A stretch of 6,504 nucleotides of DNA from Acetobacteraceae bacterium (GCA_947478535.1 CANJXD010000339.1:1-6504); one strand, 5' to 3'. Counted from the stretch's first letter, positions 1-5,819 are shown. Numbers and translations are program-made. Notes: generated by a model from the letters alone, not told the origin.

Positions 1-669
1 CAGGGAGACGACGAGCACCGCGAAGGCGACCCAGGCCTGCCGCGCAGAGGGCCGGTCGGCGGCGGATGCATCGACCAGCAGTCCCGCCGGCATGAAGAAA
101 TCCCGGTGCCGCACGGTCTGCACGAACAGGAAGGCGGCATAGAGGGCGAGGCAGGTCAGGCCGACGAAACCCATCTGGCGGAGGCTGAAGAACGGCCCCG
201 GTGCCGAATCGACATAGTTCGGCAGCACCAGCACCAGGGCGGCCATCGGCAGCAGCACGGTCAGGAAGGCATTGGCGCCTTCGGTGCGGAATTCCGGCTC
301 CCCGTGCTTCCAGGCCGCGAGCAGGATGGAAAGCCCCGCCAGCCCATGCAGCACCAGCACCACCACCGCATGCACCGAGTCGCGCGCGAGATCGGGGTTC
401 GGCTCCCCGCTCAGCATCATGGACACGATCATCGAGGCCTCGATCACCGTCACCGCCATGGTCAGCACCAGGGTGCCGAAGGGCTCGCCCAGACGATGCG
501 CCACCACCTCCGCCTGATGGACGGCGGCGATGACGTTGGTGAGCAGCAATGCCGCCAGAACGACGCCGACGACAGCACCTTCCATCTTGCCGATGGCGAC
601 CCAGGCGATGAGGCCGAGGACCGGTGCGAGGAGTGACCGCCAAAGCGGCTGTGGCCCGTGTCCTGCCAT
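1..669 (-). CDS. chaA: ChaA/Cax-family Ca2+(Na+,K+)/H+ antiporter, N-terminal 223 residues (3' end outside window)
   Basis: Inner-membrane cation/proton antiporter of the CaCA superfamily, expected to export Ca2+ (and possibly Na+ or K+) in exchange for protons. The frame is open from the ATG at 669 to the left edge with no stop, so about 140 C-terminal residues, including the second alpha-repeat, are missing (E. coli ChaA is 366 aa). The diagnostic first alpha-repeat is present: AHRLGEPFGTLVL at residues 57-69, with E62 and E77 in the helix, aligning by eye with E. coli AHRLGEPYGSLIL. Hydrophobic segments lie near residues 13-24, 31-49, 64-86, 100-120, 135-150 and 168-185, with a charged loop around 186-211 before the next helix. 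The start is supported by GAAGG six bases upstream. It diverges from the VIT1-type exporter gene, suggesting a metal-efflux locus. The family call is confident; the transported ion is inferred. Confidence 0.9.
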   Translation of the reverse strand, partial: MAGHGPQPLWRSLLAPVLGLIAWVAIGKMEGAVVGVVLAALLLTNVIAAVHQAEVVAHRLGEPFGTLVLTMAVTVIEASMIVSMMLSGEPNPDLARDSVHAVVVLVLHGLAGLSILLAAWKHGEPEFRTEGANAFLTVLLPMAALVLVLPNYVDSAPGPFFSLRQMGFVGLTCLALYAAFLFVQTVRHRDFFMPAGLLVDASAADRPSARQAWVAFAVLVVSL

Positions 670-673
670 GCTC

Positions 674-735
674 GACCTTCTTTCTCACCGCGCCGCGGGA
701 AAGGCCGCGCGCCCTTACCTACCTGCCAGAAGGTC
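674..735 (-). repeat. Inverted repeat in the chaA leader that could sequester its ribosome binding site
   Basis: GACCTTCT at 674-681 and AGAAGGTC at 728-735 form a perfect 8-bp inverted repeat separated by 46 bases. In a leftward transcript the upstream arm is complementary to the arm containing the chaA Shine-Dalgarno sequence. The enclosed segment can form its own GC-rich hairpin: CGCGG pairs with CCGCG, extended by GCG/CGC across one bulged G. This could be a translational control structure if transcription starts upstream of 735. No known riboswitch class was recognised, and chance pairing is possible in such GC-rich DNA. Confidence 0.35.
676..680 (-). promoter_or_regulatory. Shine-Dalgarno site of the chaA-type gene
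   Basis: GAAGG on the minus strand lies six bases before the ATG at 669, an ideal spacing that fixes the start. The site is embedded in AGAAGGTC (674-681), which has a perfect complement further upstream in the same leader (728-735). Confidence 0.7.
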
Positions 736-739
736 AGTG

Positions 740-768
740 CGGAAGGGATTAGGTGGCGGTGGTATGAT
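740..768 (+). promoter_or_regulatory. Possible sigma-70 promoter of the VIT1-type gene (weak)
   Basis: TATGAT at 763-768 matches five of six bases of the -10 consensus and stands out in very GC-rich DNA. Transcription would start near 775, giving a leader of about 20 nt before the ATG at 795. The hexamer 17 bp upstream (from 740) is a poor -35 element, so this rests mainly on the -10 match. The whole 670-794 stretch must carry both divergent promoters. No leftward promoter could be picked out. Confidence 0.3.
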
Positions 769-794
769 GCCGCGCGGGGCTGTAGGCTGCGCGC

Positions 795-1541
795 ATGCAA
801 GACGCATCGCTTCCGGAGCCCTCCCGCGACGGCCTGCCGCCCATGCCACCGGGGCCGCCGCACGAGGAACGGCACTTCACACAGAACGAGACGGTGCGCG
901 ACCTCGTCATCGGCACAGCCGATGGCCTGACCGTGCCCTTCGCCCTGGCCGCCGCCCTGTCCGGCGCGGTCGCCGCCAACCCGCTGATCGTGACGGCCGG
1001 GCTGGCGGAGATCGCCGCCGGCTGCGTCGCCATGGGGCTCGGCGGCTACCTCGCCGCCCGCACCGATGCGGACCACTACGTGGCCGAGCGAGCGCGGGAG
1101 GAGGAGGAAAGCCGCACCTACCCCGACCGCGAGAAGTGGGAGGTCGCGGCCATCCTGCACCGCTACGGCGTGCGCGGGGATGTACTGCGCCAAGCGGTAG
1201 ACCAGATCGCGCATGACCGCCGGAAGTGGGTGGACTTCATGATGCGGTTCGAGCTGGACCTCAGCGAGCCCGATCCGAATCGGGCGGCGAAATCCGCCAT
1301 CACCATCGGCGGCGCCTATGTCGTCGGCGGCATGATCCCGCTGGCGCCCTACATGATCTTCCCGACGACGCTGCCGGCGCTGGTGGTGTCCTCCACCCTG
1401 ACCGGCGTCGCGCTGTTCGGCTTCGGCTGGCTCAAGGCCCGTGCCACCGGCCTGCCACCGCTCCGCGGCGCCCTGCAGACCTTCGCCATCGGCGGCGCGG
1501 CGGCCACTGTCGCGTATATCGTGGCCGGGCTGTTCGACTGA
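795..1541 (+). CDS. VIT1/CCC1-family Fe2+/Mn2+ transporter (248 aa)
   Basis: Membrane transporter of the vacuolar iron transporter family. Bacterial members are expected to move Fe2+ or Mn2+ out of the cytoplasm against protons. A hydrophilic proline-rich N-tail (1-30) is followed by TM1 (about 35-60, VRDLVIGTADGLTVPFAL, with D43), TM2 (about 64-88, GLAEIAAGCVAMGLGGYLA, with E72 and M80), a cytosolic metal-binding domain (about 89-163) and TM3-TM5 (about 166-188, 192-212, 226-246). The metal-binding domain has E102, E105, E113, E116 and the MMRFEL motif (M149, M150, E153). These are the ligand positions I recall from the eucalyptus VIT1 structure, even in numbering. Overall it resembles plant VIT1, including SEPDPNRA and IPLAPYM. 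The start at 795 has only a weak TAGG (783-786) as Shine-Dalgarno; ATG 843 is an alternative, but the domain begins after both. It diverges from the chaA-type antiporter gene, and its stop lies 16 bp from the convergent hydrolase gene. The family call is secure; the metal (Fe versus Mn) is inferred. Confidence 0.93.
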   Translation: MQDASLPEPSRDGLPPMPPGPPHEERHFTQNETVRDLVIGTADGLTVPFALAAALSGAVAANPLIVTAGLAEIAAGCVAMGLGGYLAARTDADHYVAERAREEEESRTYPDREKWEVAAILHRYGVRGDVLRQAVDQIAHDRRKWVDFMMRFELDLSEPDPNRAAKSAITIGGAYVVGGMIPLAPYMIFPTTLPALVVSSTLTGVALFGFGWLKARATGLPPLRGALQTFAIGGAAATVAYIVAGLFD

Positions 1542-1560
1542 GGAGGCGGTCCCCCTCTCA
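1539..1560. terminator. Stop-to-stop imperfect hairpin between convergent genes (possible weak terminator)
   Basis: The 22 bases from the TGA of the VIT1-type gene to the TCA (stop, minus strand) of the hydrolase gene form an imperfect palindrome. TGAG pairs with CTCA and AGG with CCT, with one bulged G (1543) and a 7-base loop: seven pairs in total. There is no T-tract on either strand, so it is not a canonical intrinsic terminator. It is the only structure available in the 16-bp gap, so it may slow polymerase from either side. Confidence 0.3.
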
Positions 1561-2802
1561 CACCACCCGGTTCGCCCGCGCCACCACCGCCTCGAACAGC
1601 ACCTGGCAGCCGGCCTCCGCCTCCTCCGGCTCGATGCTCTCGGCCTCGTTGTGGCTGAGGCCGTCCTTGCAGGGAGTGAAGATCATCGCCGTGGGGATGA
1701 GGCGGGAGACGTAGACGGCATCATGCCCGGCGCCGGAGACGATGCGCTGGGCCTTCAGCCCCAGCCGCGCCGTCGCCTGTTCGACCAGCGCCACGCACTC
1801 CGCGTCGAAGGGCTGGGCGGCGTAGCGCAGCACTTCCGTCAGTTCCAGCGCGCAGCCGGTCTCCGCCACCAGCGCCTTGGCCTCCGCCGGGAAGGTCTCG
1901 GCCAGATGCATCACGCGGGTGGTGTCGGGGTCGCGGAACTCGATGCTGAAGGAGACCTCGCCAGGGATGACGTTGCGGCTGTTCGGCTCCGACTTGAGAA
2001 AACCGACCGTGCCGCGGCCGTCATCGCCGCGTTCGCGCATCCGGCGGTCCACCAGTTCAATCACCCGCGCCGCCGCCACCAGCGCATCCCGCCGGGCATA
2101 GGGGGGCGTGGTGCCGGCATGGGCGTCCTGCCCCGTGATCCGCGCATCCCACCAGACCTGCGCCTGCGCGCCGGTGACGATGCCGATGCGGTCGCCGGCG
2201 CGTTCCAGGATCGGGCCCTGCTCGATGTGCAACTCGAAATAGGCATCGGCCGGGAAGGCGGCTGCCGGTTCGGGGCCGCGATAGCCGATGTCGTCCAGCG
2301 CCTGTTCCACGCTGATCCCGTCCTGGTCCCGCAGCCCATAGGCGCGGGAGAGGGGGTAGGTGCCGGCCCAGGTGCCGCTGCCCATCAGGCTCAGCCCGAA
2401 GCGGCTGCCTTCCTCATCCGTCCAGTTCACGAGTTCGAGCGGCGCTTCGGTGGTCAGGCCGAGGTCGGTCAGCGTCCGCATCACCTCCAGCCCCGCCACC
2501 ACGCCGAGCGCCCCGTCATACTTGCCGCCGGAGGGCTGGCTATCGAGGTGGCTGCCGAACAGCACCGGCAGGCGCGTGGGGTCGCGGCCCTCGCGGCGGG
2601 CGAACATGTTGCCGATGGCATCGACGCGCACGGTGAGGCCAAGCGCTTCACATTGGGCGCGGAAATCCTCCCGCGCCGCCTTGTCGATGCTGGTCAATGT
2701 CAGCCGGCGGACACCGCCCTTCGCCGTCGCGCCGTGCCGGGCCATGGCCATCAGACTGTCCCACAGCCTGACGCCGTCGATGCGCTTGTTGCTGCCGCTC
2801 AT
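1558..2802 (-). CDS. M20-family Zn-dependent amidohydrolase (N-carbamoyl-L-amino acid hydrolase / beta-ureidopropionase / allantoate amidohydrolase type), 414 aa
   Basis: Cytoplasmic binuclear-metal hydrolase of the hydantoinase/carbamylase family. It should cleave an N-carbamoyl or ureido group, releasing CO2 and ammonia in pyrimidine, hydantoin or purine-ureide breakdown. The metal ligands are visible: H85 in GSHLDSQP, D96 in KYDG, E131 in WTDEEG, H192 in ELHIEQGP and H384 in LSHNE; D87 and E130 are the likely catalytic acids. The dimerisation (lid) domain lies at about 212-325, with GQDAHAGTTP (224-233), N277 in NVIPG and R290. HLDSQPSGGKYDG together with GLEVMRT resembles yeast beta-alanine synthase and bacterial carbamoylases, so allantoate is less favoured. 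The length is typical of the family. The frame stays open far upstream, but similarity begins near residue 8, and the ATG at 2802 has GAGG upstream. It is transcribed divergently from the aldolase gene. A 9-codon upstream frame ends in an ATGA overlap with this start. The family is certain; the substrate is not. Confidence 0.92.
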   Translation of the reverse strand: MSGSNKRIDGVRLWDSLMAMARHGATAKGGVRRLTLTSIDKAAREDFRAQCEALGLTVRVDAIGNMFARREGRDPTRLPVLFGSHLDSQPSGGKYDGALGVVAGLEVMRTLTDLGLTTEAPLELVNWTDEEGSRFGLSLMGSGTWAGTYPLSRAYGLRDQDGISVEQALDDIGYRGPEPAAAFPADAYFELHIEQGPILERAGDRIGIVTGAQAQVWWDARITGQDAHAGTTPPYARRDALVAAARVIELVDRRMRERGDDGRGTVGFLKSEPNSRNVIPGEVSFSIEFRDPDTTRVMHLAETFPAEAKALVAETGCALELTEVLRYAAQPFDAECVALVEQATARLGLKAQRIVSGAGHDAVYVSRLIPTAMIFTPCKDGLSHNEAESIEPEEAEAGCQVLFEAVVARANRVV

Positions 2803-2839
2803 GCTGCCTCGTCGCTGCCGCTCATGCCGCCCTCGTCGC
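2793..2839 (-). repeat. Tandem duplication of the hydrolase ribosome binding site and start codon
   Basis: Two adjacent imperfect copies, 24 bp (2839-2816) and 23 bp (2815-2793), each read GCGACGAGG, then a short spacer, then ATGAGCGGCA. They differ by one missing G and one G/A change in the spacer. Each copy therefore has its own GAGG Shine-Dalgarno and ATG. Because the second copy is 23 bp, the two ATGs are in different frames. The inner ATG (2802) opens the hydrolase; the outer (2825) opens a micro-frame. Confidence 0.85.
2799..2825 (-). CDS. Possible 8-residue upstream micro-ORF (MSGSDEAA) coupled to the hydrolase start
   Basis: The outer duplicated ATG at 2825, preceded by GAGGG, reads eight codons (MSGSDEAA) and stops at TGA 2801-2799, overlapping the hydrolase ATG as ATGA. 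It could be a leader peptide giving translational coupling, or simply a by-product of the 23/24-bp duplication. The peptide has no run of regulatory codons. Only the frame and its ribosome binding site support it. Confidence 0.3.
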   Translation of the reverse strand: MSGSDEAA

Positions 2840-2883
2840 TTCACCGCCGCGATATGCCGCGCCGTCGCTGCGATGGCCAGCTT

Positions 2884-2914
2884 CCCCCGGCTTGCCGGAT
2901 CGCCCCCGGCTTGC
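2884..2914. repeat. 12-bp direct repeat CCCCCGGCTTGC, possible operator in the divergent region
   Basis: CCCCCGGCTTGC occurs at 2884-2895 and exactly again at 2903-2914, 19 bp apart start to start (nearly two helical turns). The first copy forms the interrupted palindrome CCGGC-TT-GCCGG (2887-2898). Its TTGCCGG half is also complementary to CCGGCAA at 2925-2931. The cluster sits just upstream of the aldolase gene, within the 147-bp region shared with the divergent hydrolase gene, where a local regulator could bind. No regulator gene is in the window. Low sequence complexity could also explain it. Confidence 0.35.
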
Positions 2915-2949
2915 GATGCATGGGCCGGCAACGCTTTAGGGATATGGCC

Positions 2950-3738
2950 ATGGCCCACGCGCTTGGCGGAGCTTCCGCGCCCGCCATCCTCCGCAACTCG
3001 GCACTCGATGCCGATGCCGTGCGCCAGGCGCGCGTCAACCTCGCCGCCTGCTTCCGCATGGCGGCGCGGCTCGGCATGCATGAAGGCATCTGCAACCACT
3101 TCTCCTTCGTCGTGCCGGGGCGGGAGGACCTTTTCCTGGTCAATCCCTATGGCTGGGCGTTCAGCGAGATGACGGCGTCCCGCCTGCTGGTCTGCGATTT
3201 CGACGGCAATGTCATCGCCGGCGACGGCGTGCCGGAATCCACCGCCTTCTTCATCCACGCCCGCATCCACAAGAACCTGCCGCGCGCCCGCGCCGCCTTC
3301 CACACCCACATGCCGAACGCGACGGCGCTGGCGATGACGGAAGGCCCGCCGCTGCTCTGGGCCGGGCAGTCCTCGCTGAAGTTCTACGGCCGCACCGTGG
3401 TGGATGAGGACTACAACGGCCTCGCCCTGGATACCGATGAGGGGGATCGCATCGCCGGCTCGATCGGCGATGCCGACATCGTCTTCATGAAGAACCACGG
3501 CGTCATGGTCGTCGGCCCCTCCATCGCGGAGGCCTGGGATGACCTCTACTACCTCGAACGCGCGGCGGAGGCGCAGCGCCTGGCGCTGTCCACCGGCCGC
3601 AAGCTGAAGCCGGTGACGCCCGAACTCGCCCGCAAGACCTACCTCCAGATGCGGGAGGGTGACCGCGAGAGCGCCCACCTGCACCTGGAGAGCATCAAGC
3701 GCATCCTGACGAAGGACGAGCCGGACTTTCTGGATTGA
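2950..3738 (+). CDS. Class II aldolase/adducin-family protein (262 aa)
   Basis: Zinc-dependent enzyme of the class II (fuculose-1-phosphate type) aldolase/adducin fold, acting in the cytoplasm on a sugar- or sugar-acid-type substrate by aldol cleavage, epimerisation or decarboxylation. After a variable N-tail (1-25) the fold is complete: GICNHFSFVVPG (46-57), the acidic catalytic candidate E96 in VPES, zinc ligands H118 and H120 in FHTHMP and H183 in KNHGVMVVG, then an amphipathic C-terminal helix region (190-250). Length and the SIKRILTKDEPDF tail fit the uncharacterised 250-260-residue aldolase/adducin proteins better than the shorter AraD or FucA. AGGG at 2938-2941 is 8 nt before ATG 2950 but only 2 nt before the in-frame ATG 2944; ATG 2920 is a further option. 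It is divergent from the amidohydrolase gene, and its stop overlaps the permease start by 4 bp, suggesting one pathway. The specific substrate is unknown. Confidence 0.9.
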   Translation: MAHALGGASAPAILRNSALDADAVRQARVNLAACFRMAARLGMHEGICNHFSFVVPGREDLFLVNPYGWAFSEMTASRLLVCDFDGNVIAGDGVPESTAFFIHARIHKNLPRARAAFHTHMPNATALAMTEGPPLLWAGQSSLKFYGRTVVDEDYNGLALDTDEGDRIAGSIGDADIVFMKNHGVMVVGPSIAEAWDDLYYLERAAEAQRLALSTGRKLKPVTPELARKTYLQMREGDRESAHLHLESIKRILTKDEPDFLD

Positions 3739-4616
3739 GCGCGCGCCACGGCCCGGACCCGCGCGGGCTGGCGCTGCTGCTCGTCACCGTGATGGGCTGG
3801 GGCTTCAACTGGCCCGCCATGAAGCTGCTGCTGGCGGAATTGCCGCCGTTTTCCATGCGCGTGGTCTGCGCGCTGGTCGGTATCGCCCTGCTCGGCGGCA
3901 TCGCCTTGGCGCGGCGCGAAAACCTCGGCATTCCCCGTGGCTTGTGGCCGCGACTGATCGTCGCCTCGCTGCTCAATGTCACGGCCTGGATGGGTCTCGC
4001 CTCCTTCTCCCTGGTCTGGCTGACGGCGGGGGAGGCGACGATCGTCTGCTACACCATGCCGGTCTGGACGGCGGTCCTCGCCTGGCTGGTGCTGGGGGAG
4101 CCACCCACGGCGAAGCGGCTGGCGGCGCTGGGCCTCGGCCTTGCCGGGCTGGCCGTGCTGGTGCTGGGCAAGGGCGTCGATGTCGGCCTGGCGAAGCTGC
4201 CGGGGGTGGCGGTGGCGCTGGGCGGGGCCATCCTGTTCGCGCTCGGCTCCATCCTCACCAAGCGCTGGCCGCTTGGCCTGCCGCCGGCATCGGCGGTGAT
4301 CTGGCAAATGGGCCTCGGCGCGCTGCCTTTGCTGGCCGGCGCCCTGCTGGTGGAAAGCCCGGACTTCCCGGCGATGACCACGCAGGGCTGGCTGCTGGTG
4401 CTCTATGGCGGCGTCGGGCCGCTCGGCCTTTGCTACCTCGCCTGGTTCGGCGCGTTGCGGCGCCTGCCGGCGGCGGCGGCCGCAGCGGGCACCTTGCTGA
4501 CGCCGGTGGTGGGCGTTGCCTCAGCGGCCTTTTTCCTGGGCGAGCCGCTGGGGCTGCGCGAAATGGCGGCACTCGGCCTGACCGTCTCCGGCGTGGTGCT
4601 GGCGGTGCGGGGCTAG
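3735..4616 (+). CDS. DMT-superfamily EamA-domain permease (293 aa)
   Basis: Inner-membrane transporter of the drug/metabolite superfamily (RhaT/YedA-like) with two EamA repeats, about ten helices in 293 residues, the usual size. The first repeat spans about 11-145: GWGFNWPAMKLLL (21-33), then LTAGEATIVCYTMPVWTAVLAWLVLGE in two parts around 97-122. The second spans about 155-292, with AILFALGSILTKRW (165-178), and TLLTPVVGV (253-261) followed by FFLGEPL (266-272). Such proteins export or import amino acids, nucleosides or other metabolites; the substrate cannot be read. The chosen start is TTG at 3735, overlapping the aldolase stop as TTGA, because later candidates (GTG 3789, ATG 3792) would cut into TM1. 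No good Shine-Dalgarno is seen (GAAGGA at 3711 is too distant), so translation probably depends on coupling to the aldolase gene. An 18-bp gap leads to the methyltransferase gene. Confidence 0.9.
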   Translation: MSARHGPDPRGLALLLVTVMGWGFNWPAMKLLLAELPPFSMRVVCALVGIALLGGIALARRENLGIPRGLWPRLIVASLLNVTAWMGLASFSLVWLTAGEATIVCYTMPVWTAVLAWLVLGEPPTAKRLAALGLGLAGLAVLVLGKGVDVGLAKLPGVAVALGGAILFALGSILTKRWPLGLPPASAVIWQMGLGALPLLAGALLVESPDFPAMTTQGWLLVLYGGVGPLGLCYLAWFGALRRLPAAAAAAGTLLTPVVGVASAAFFLGEPLGLREMAALGLTVSGVVLAVRG

Positions 4617-4634
4617 GCGAGGCATAGGGGCGGC

Positions 4635-5819
4635 ATGAGCGACCGACCCCTGATCCGCCTCGCCCCTGGTGGAGACCGCCGCGTCAAGGCAGGCCACCCC
4701 TGGGCCTTCTCCAACGAGATCGTCATGACCGCCACCCAGCGCGCTTTGCCGCCGGGCTGCGTCGTGCGGCTGGAGGGGGATGACGGTGTCCGGCACGGCG
4801 CCTGGCAGTTCAACCCGCACAGCCTGATCGCCGCGCGGCGCATCGATGCCAACCCCGAGGCCGCCTGCGACGCGGCGTGGTATCAGGCCCGCATCGGCGC
4901 CTGCCTCGCTTTGCGTGAGCGCCTGTTCGACGCGCCCTTCTACCGCCTCGTCCATGCCGAGGCCGATGGTCTGCCCGGCCTCATCATCGACCGCTACGGC
5001 GATGCCGTGGCGATGCAGGCCAACACCGCGGGGATGGAGGCGGCCACACCGCACATCGTCGCCGCACTCCGCGCCCTGTTCGCCCCACGCGTCATCGTCG
5101 CCCGCAATGACAGCCCGATCCGCAAGCTGGAGGGGCTGGGCGAGGCGGTGACGCTGCTGCACGGCGATGACGGCACGGCGACCGTCGAGGAATCCGGCCT
5201 GCGATTCCCTGTCGATCTGCTCGGTGGGCAGAAGACCGGCTGGTTCTTCGACCAGCGCGCCAACCGCGCCCTGGTGGCCCGCCTCGCCCCTGGGCGCAGC
5301 ATGCTCGATGCCTTCTGCCATACCGGCGGCTTCGGCCTCGCCGCCGCCGCGGCCGGGGCGCGGGAGGTGACGCTGCTCGACCGCAGCGAGCATGCGCTGG
5401 ACCATGCGATGCAGGCCGCGCGCCTGGCCGGGTTCGCGGACCGCGTGACGCCCCTGAAGGCGGAAGCGCTGGACCACCTGGAACGGATGACGGCCAGCGG
5501 AAGGCAGTTCGAGGTCGTCGTCGCCGATCCCCCTGCCTTCGCCAAGACGCGGAAGGACCAGCCGGCGGCGCTGCGCGGTTACGCCAAGCTGGCGCGGCTG
5601 GCGGCGGGGCTGGTCGCCCCCGATGGCATCCTGTTCATCGCCTCCTGCTCCCACCACGTCGCGCCACCGGATTTCGCGGAGGCGATCGCCTGGGGCGTGC
5701 ACAAGGCGCGCCGCGAAAGCCGCATCCTCGCCAGCGTTGGCGCCGGCCCCGACCACCCCGTGCATCCTGCCCTGCCCGAGAGCGCCTACCTCAAGGGGCT
5801 GCTGCTGCACCTGACATGA
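4635..5819 (+). CDS. rlmI: RlmI-type 23S rRNA m5C methyltransferase (class I SAM-dependent), 394 aa
   Basis: Predicted SAM-dependent methyltransferase; E. coli RlmI (396 aa) makes m5C1962 in 23S rRNA. Domains in order: N-terminal PUA domain (about 5-75, GHPWAFSNEI at 20-29), central EEHEE-like domain (about 85-195, LVHAEADGLPGLIIDRYGD at 105-123) and a Rossmann methyltransferase domain (about 196-394). Hallmarks are GQKTGWFFDQR (198-208), SAM motif I LDAFCHTGGFG (224-234), the acidic end of beta2 at D249, motif IV DPPAF (298-302) and SCSHH (337-341) with catalytic C338. The ending DHPVHPALPESAYLKG matches E. coli DHPVIATYPEGLYLKG in layout. The ATG at 4635 has AGGGG (4626-4630) four bases upstream. 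It follows the permease gene by 18 bp and overlaps the DUF3293 gene by ATGA, so it is probably read in the same operon although it is housekeeping in type. The exact rRNA position modified here is inferred from family. Confidence 0.9.
   Translation: MSDRPLIRLAPGGDRRVKAGHPWAFSNEIVMTATQRALPPGCVVRLEGDDGVRHGAWQFNPHSLIAARRIDANPEAACDAAWYQARIGACLALRERLFDAPFYRLVHAEADGLPGLIIDRYGDAVAMQANTAGMEAATPHIVAALRALFAPRVIVARNDSPIRKLEGLGEAVTLLHGDDGTATVEESGLRFPVDLLGGQKTGWFFDQRANRALVARLAPGRSMLDAFCHTGGFGLAAAAAGAREVTLLDRSEHALDHAMQAARLAGFADRVTPLKAEALDHLERMTASGRQFEVVVADPPAFAKTRKDQPAALRGYAKLARLAAGLVAPDGILFIASCSHHVAPPDFAEAIAWGVHKARRESRILASVGAGPDHPVHPALPESAYLKGLLLHLT

Noticed and set aside
670..794. A Mn2+-sensing yybP-ykoY or other known riboswitch in the divergent metal-transporter region
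   Set aside because: I could not find the conserved loop sequences of yybP-ykoY, and the VIT1-side leader appears too short. Only the local SD-complementary repeat remains, reported as a finding.
106..1216. Several rightward and leftward open frames across the chaA and VIT1 genes (for example 106-636 rightward, 530-1216 rightward, 462-1214 leftward)
   Set aside because: All are shadow frames with His/Gln- or Arg/Pro-rich composition. The ChaA and VIT1 reading frames explain the same DNA.
1558..2802. Confident naming of the hydrolase as allantoate amidohydrolase (allC)
   Set aside because: The HLDSQPSGGKYDG and GLEVMRT stretches look closer to carbamoylases and beta-alanine synthases, and no other ureide-pathway gene is present to settle the substrate.
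1441..2949. Upstream extension of the aldolase frame to a 765-residue open frame antisense to the hydrolase
   Set aside because: The translation is low-complexity Arg/Ala/His-rich and lies opposite a well-supported enzyme. It is an artefact of high third-position GC. The aldolase fold and its Shine-Dalgarno place the start near 2950.
2803..3684. Upstream extension of the hydrolase frame to a 708-residue open frame antisense to the aldolase
   Set aside because: The extra 294 residues are His/Arg/Gly-rich with no family features. The aldolase on the other strand is complete with its zinc ligands, and the hydrolase family begins near the ATG at 2802.
3639..4307. 222-residue antisense open frame across the permease gene
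   Set aside because: It is Gln/Arg/His-rich shadow translation opposite a clear ten-helix EamA protein.
4521..5810. 429-residue open frame antisense to rlmI
   Set aside because: It is the mirror frame of a full-length RlmI homologue with every motif in place, and its translation has no recognisable domain.
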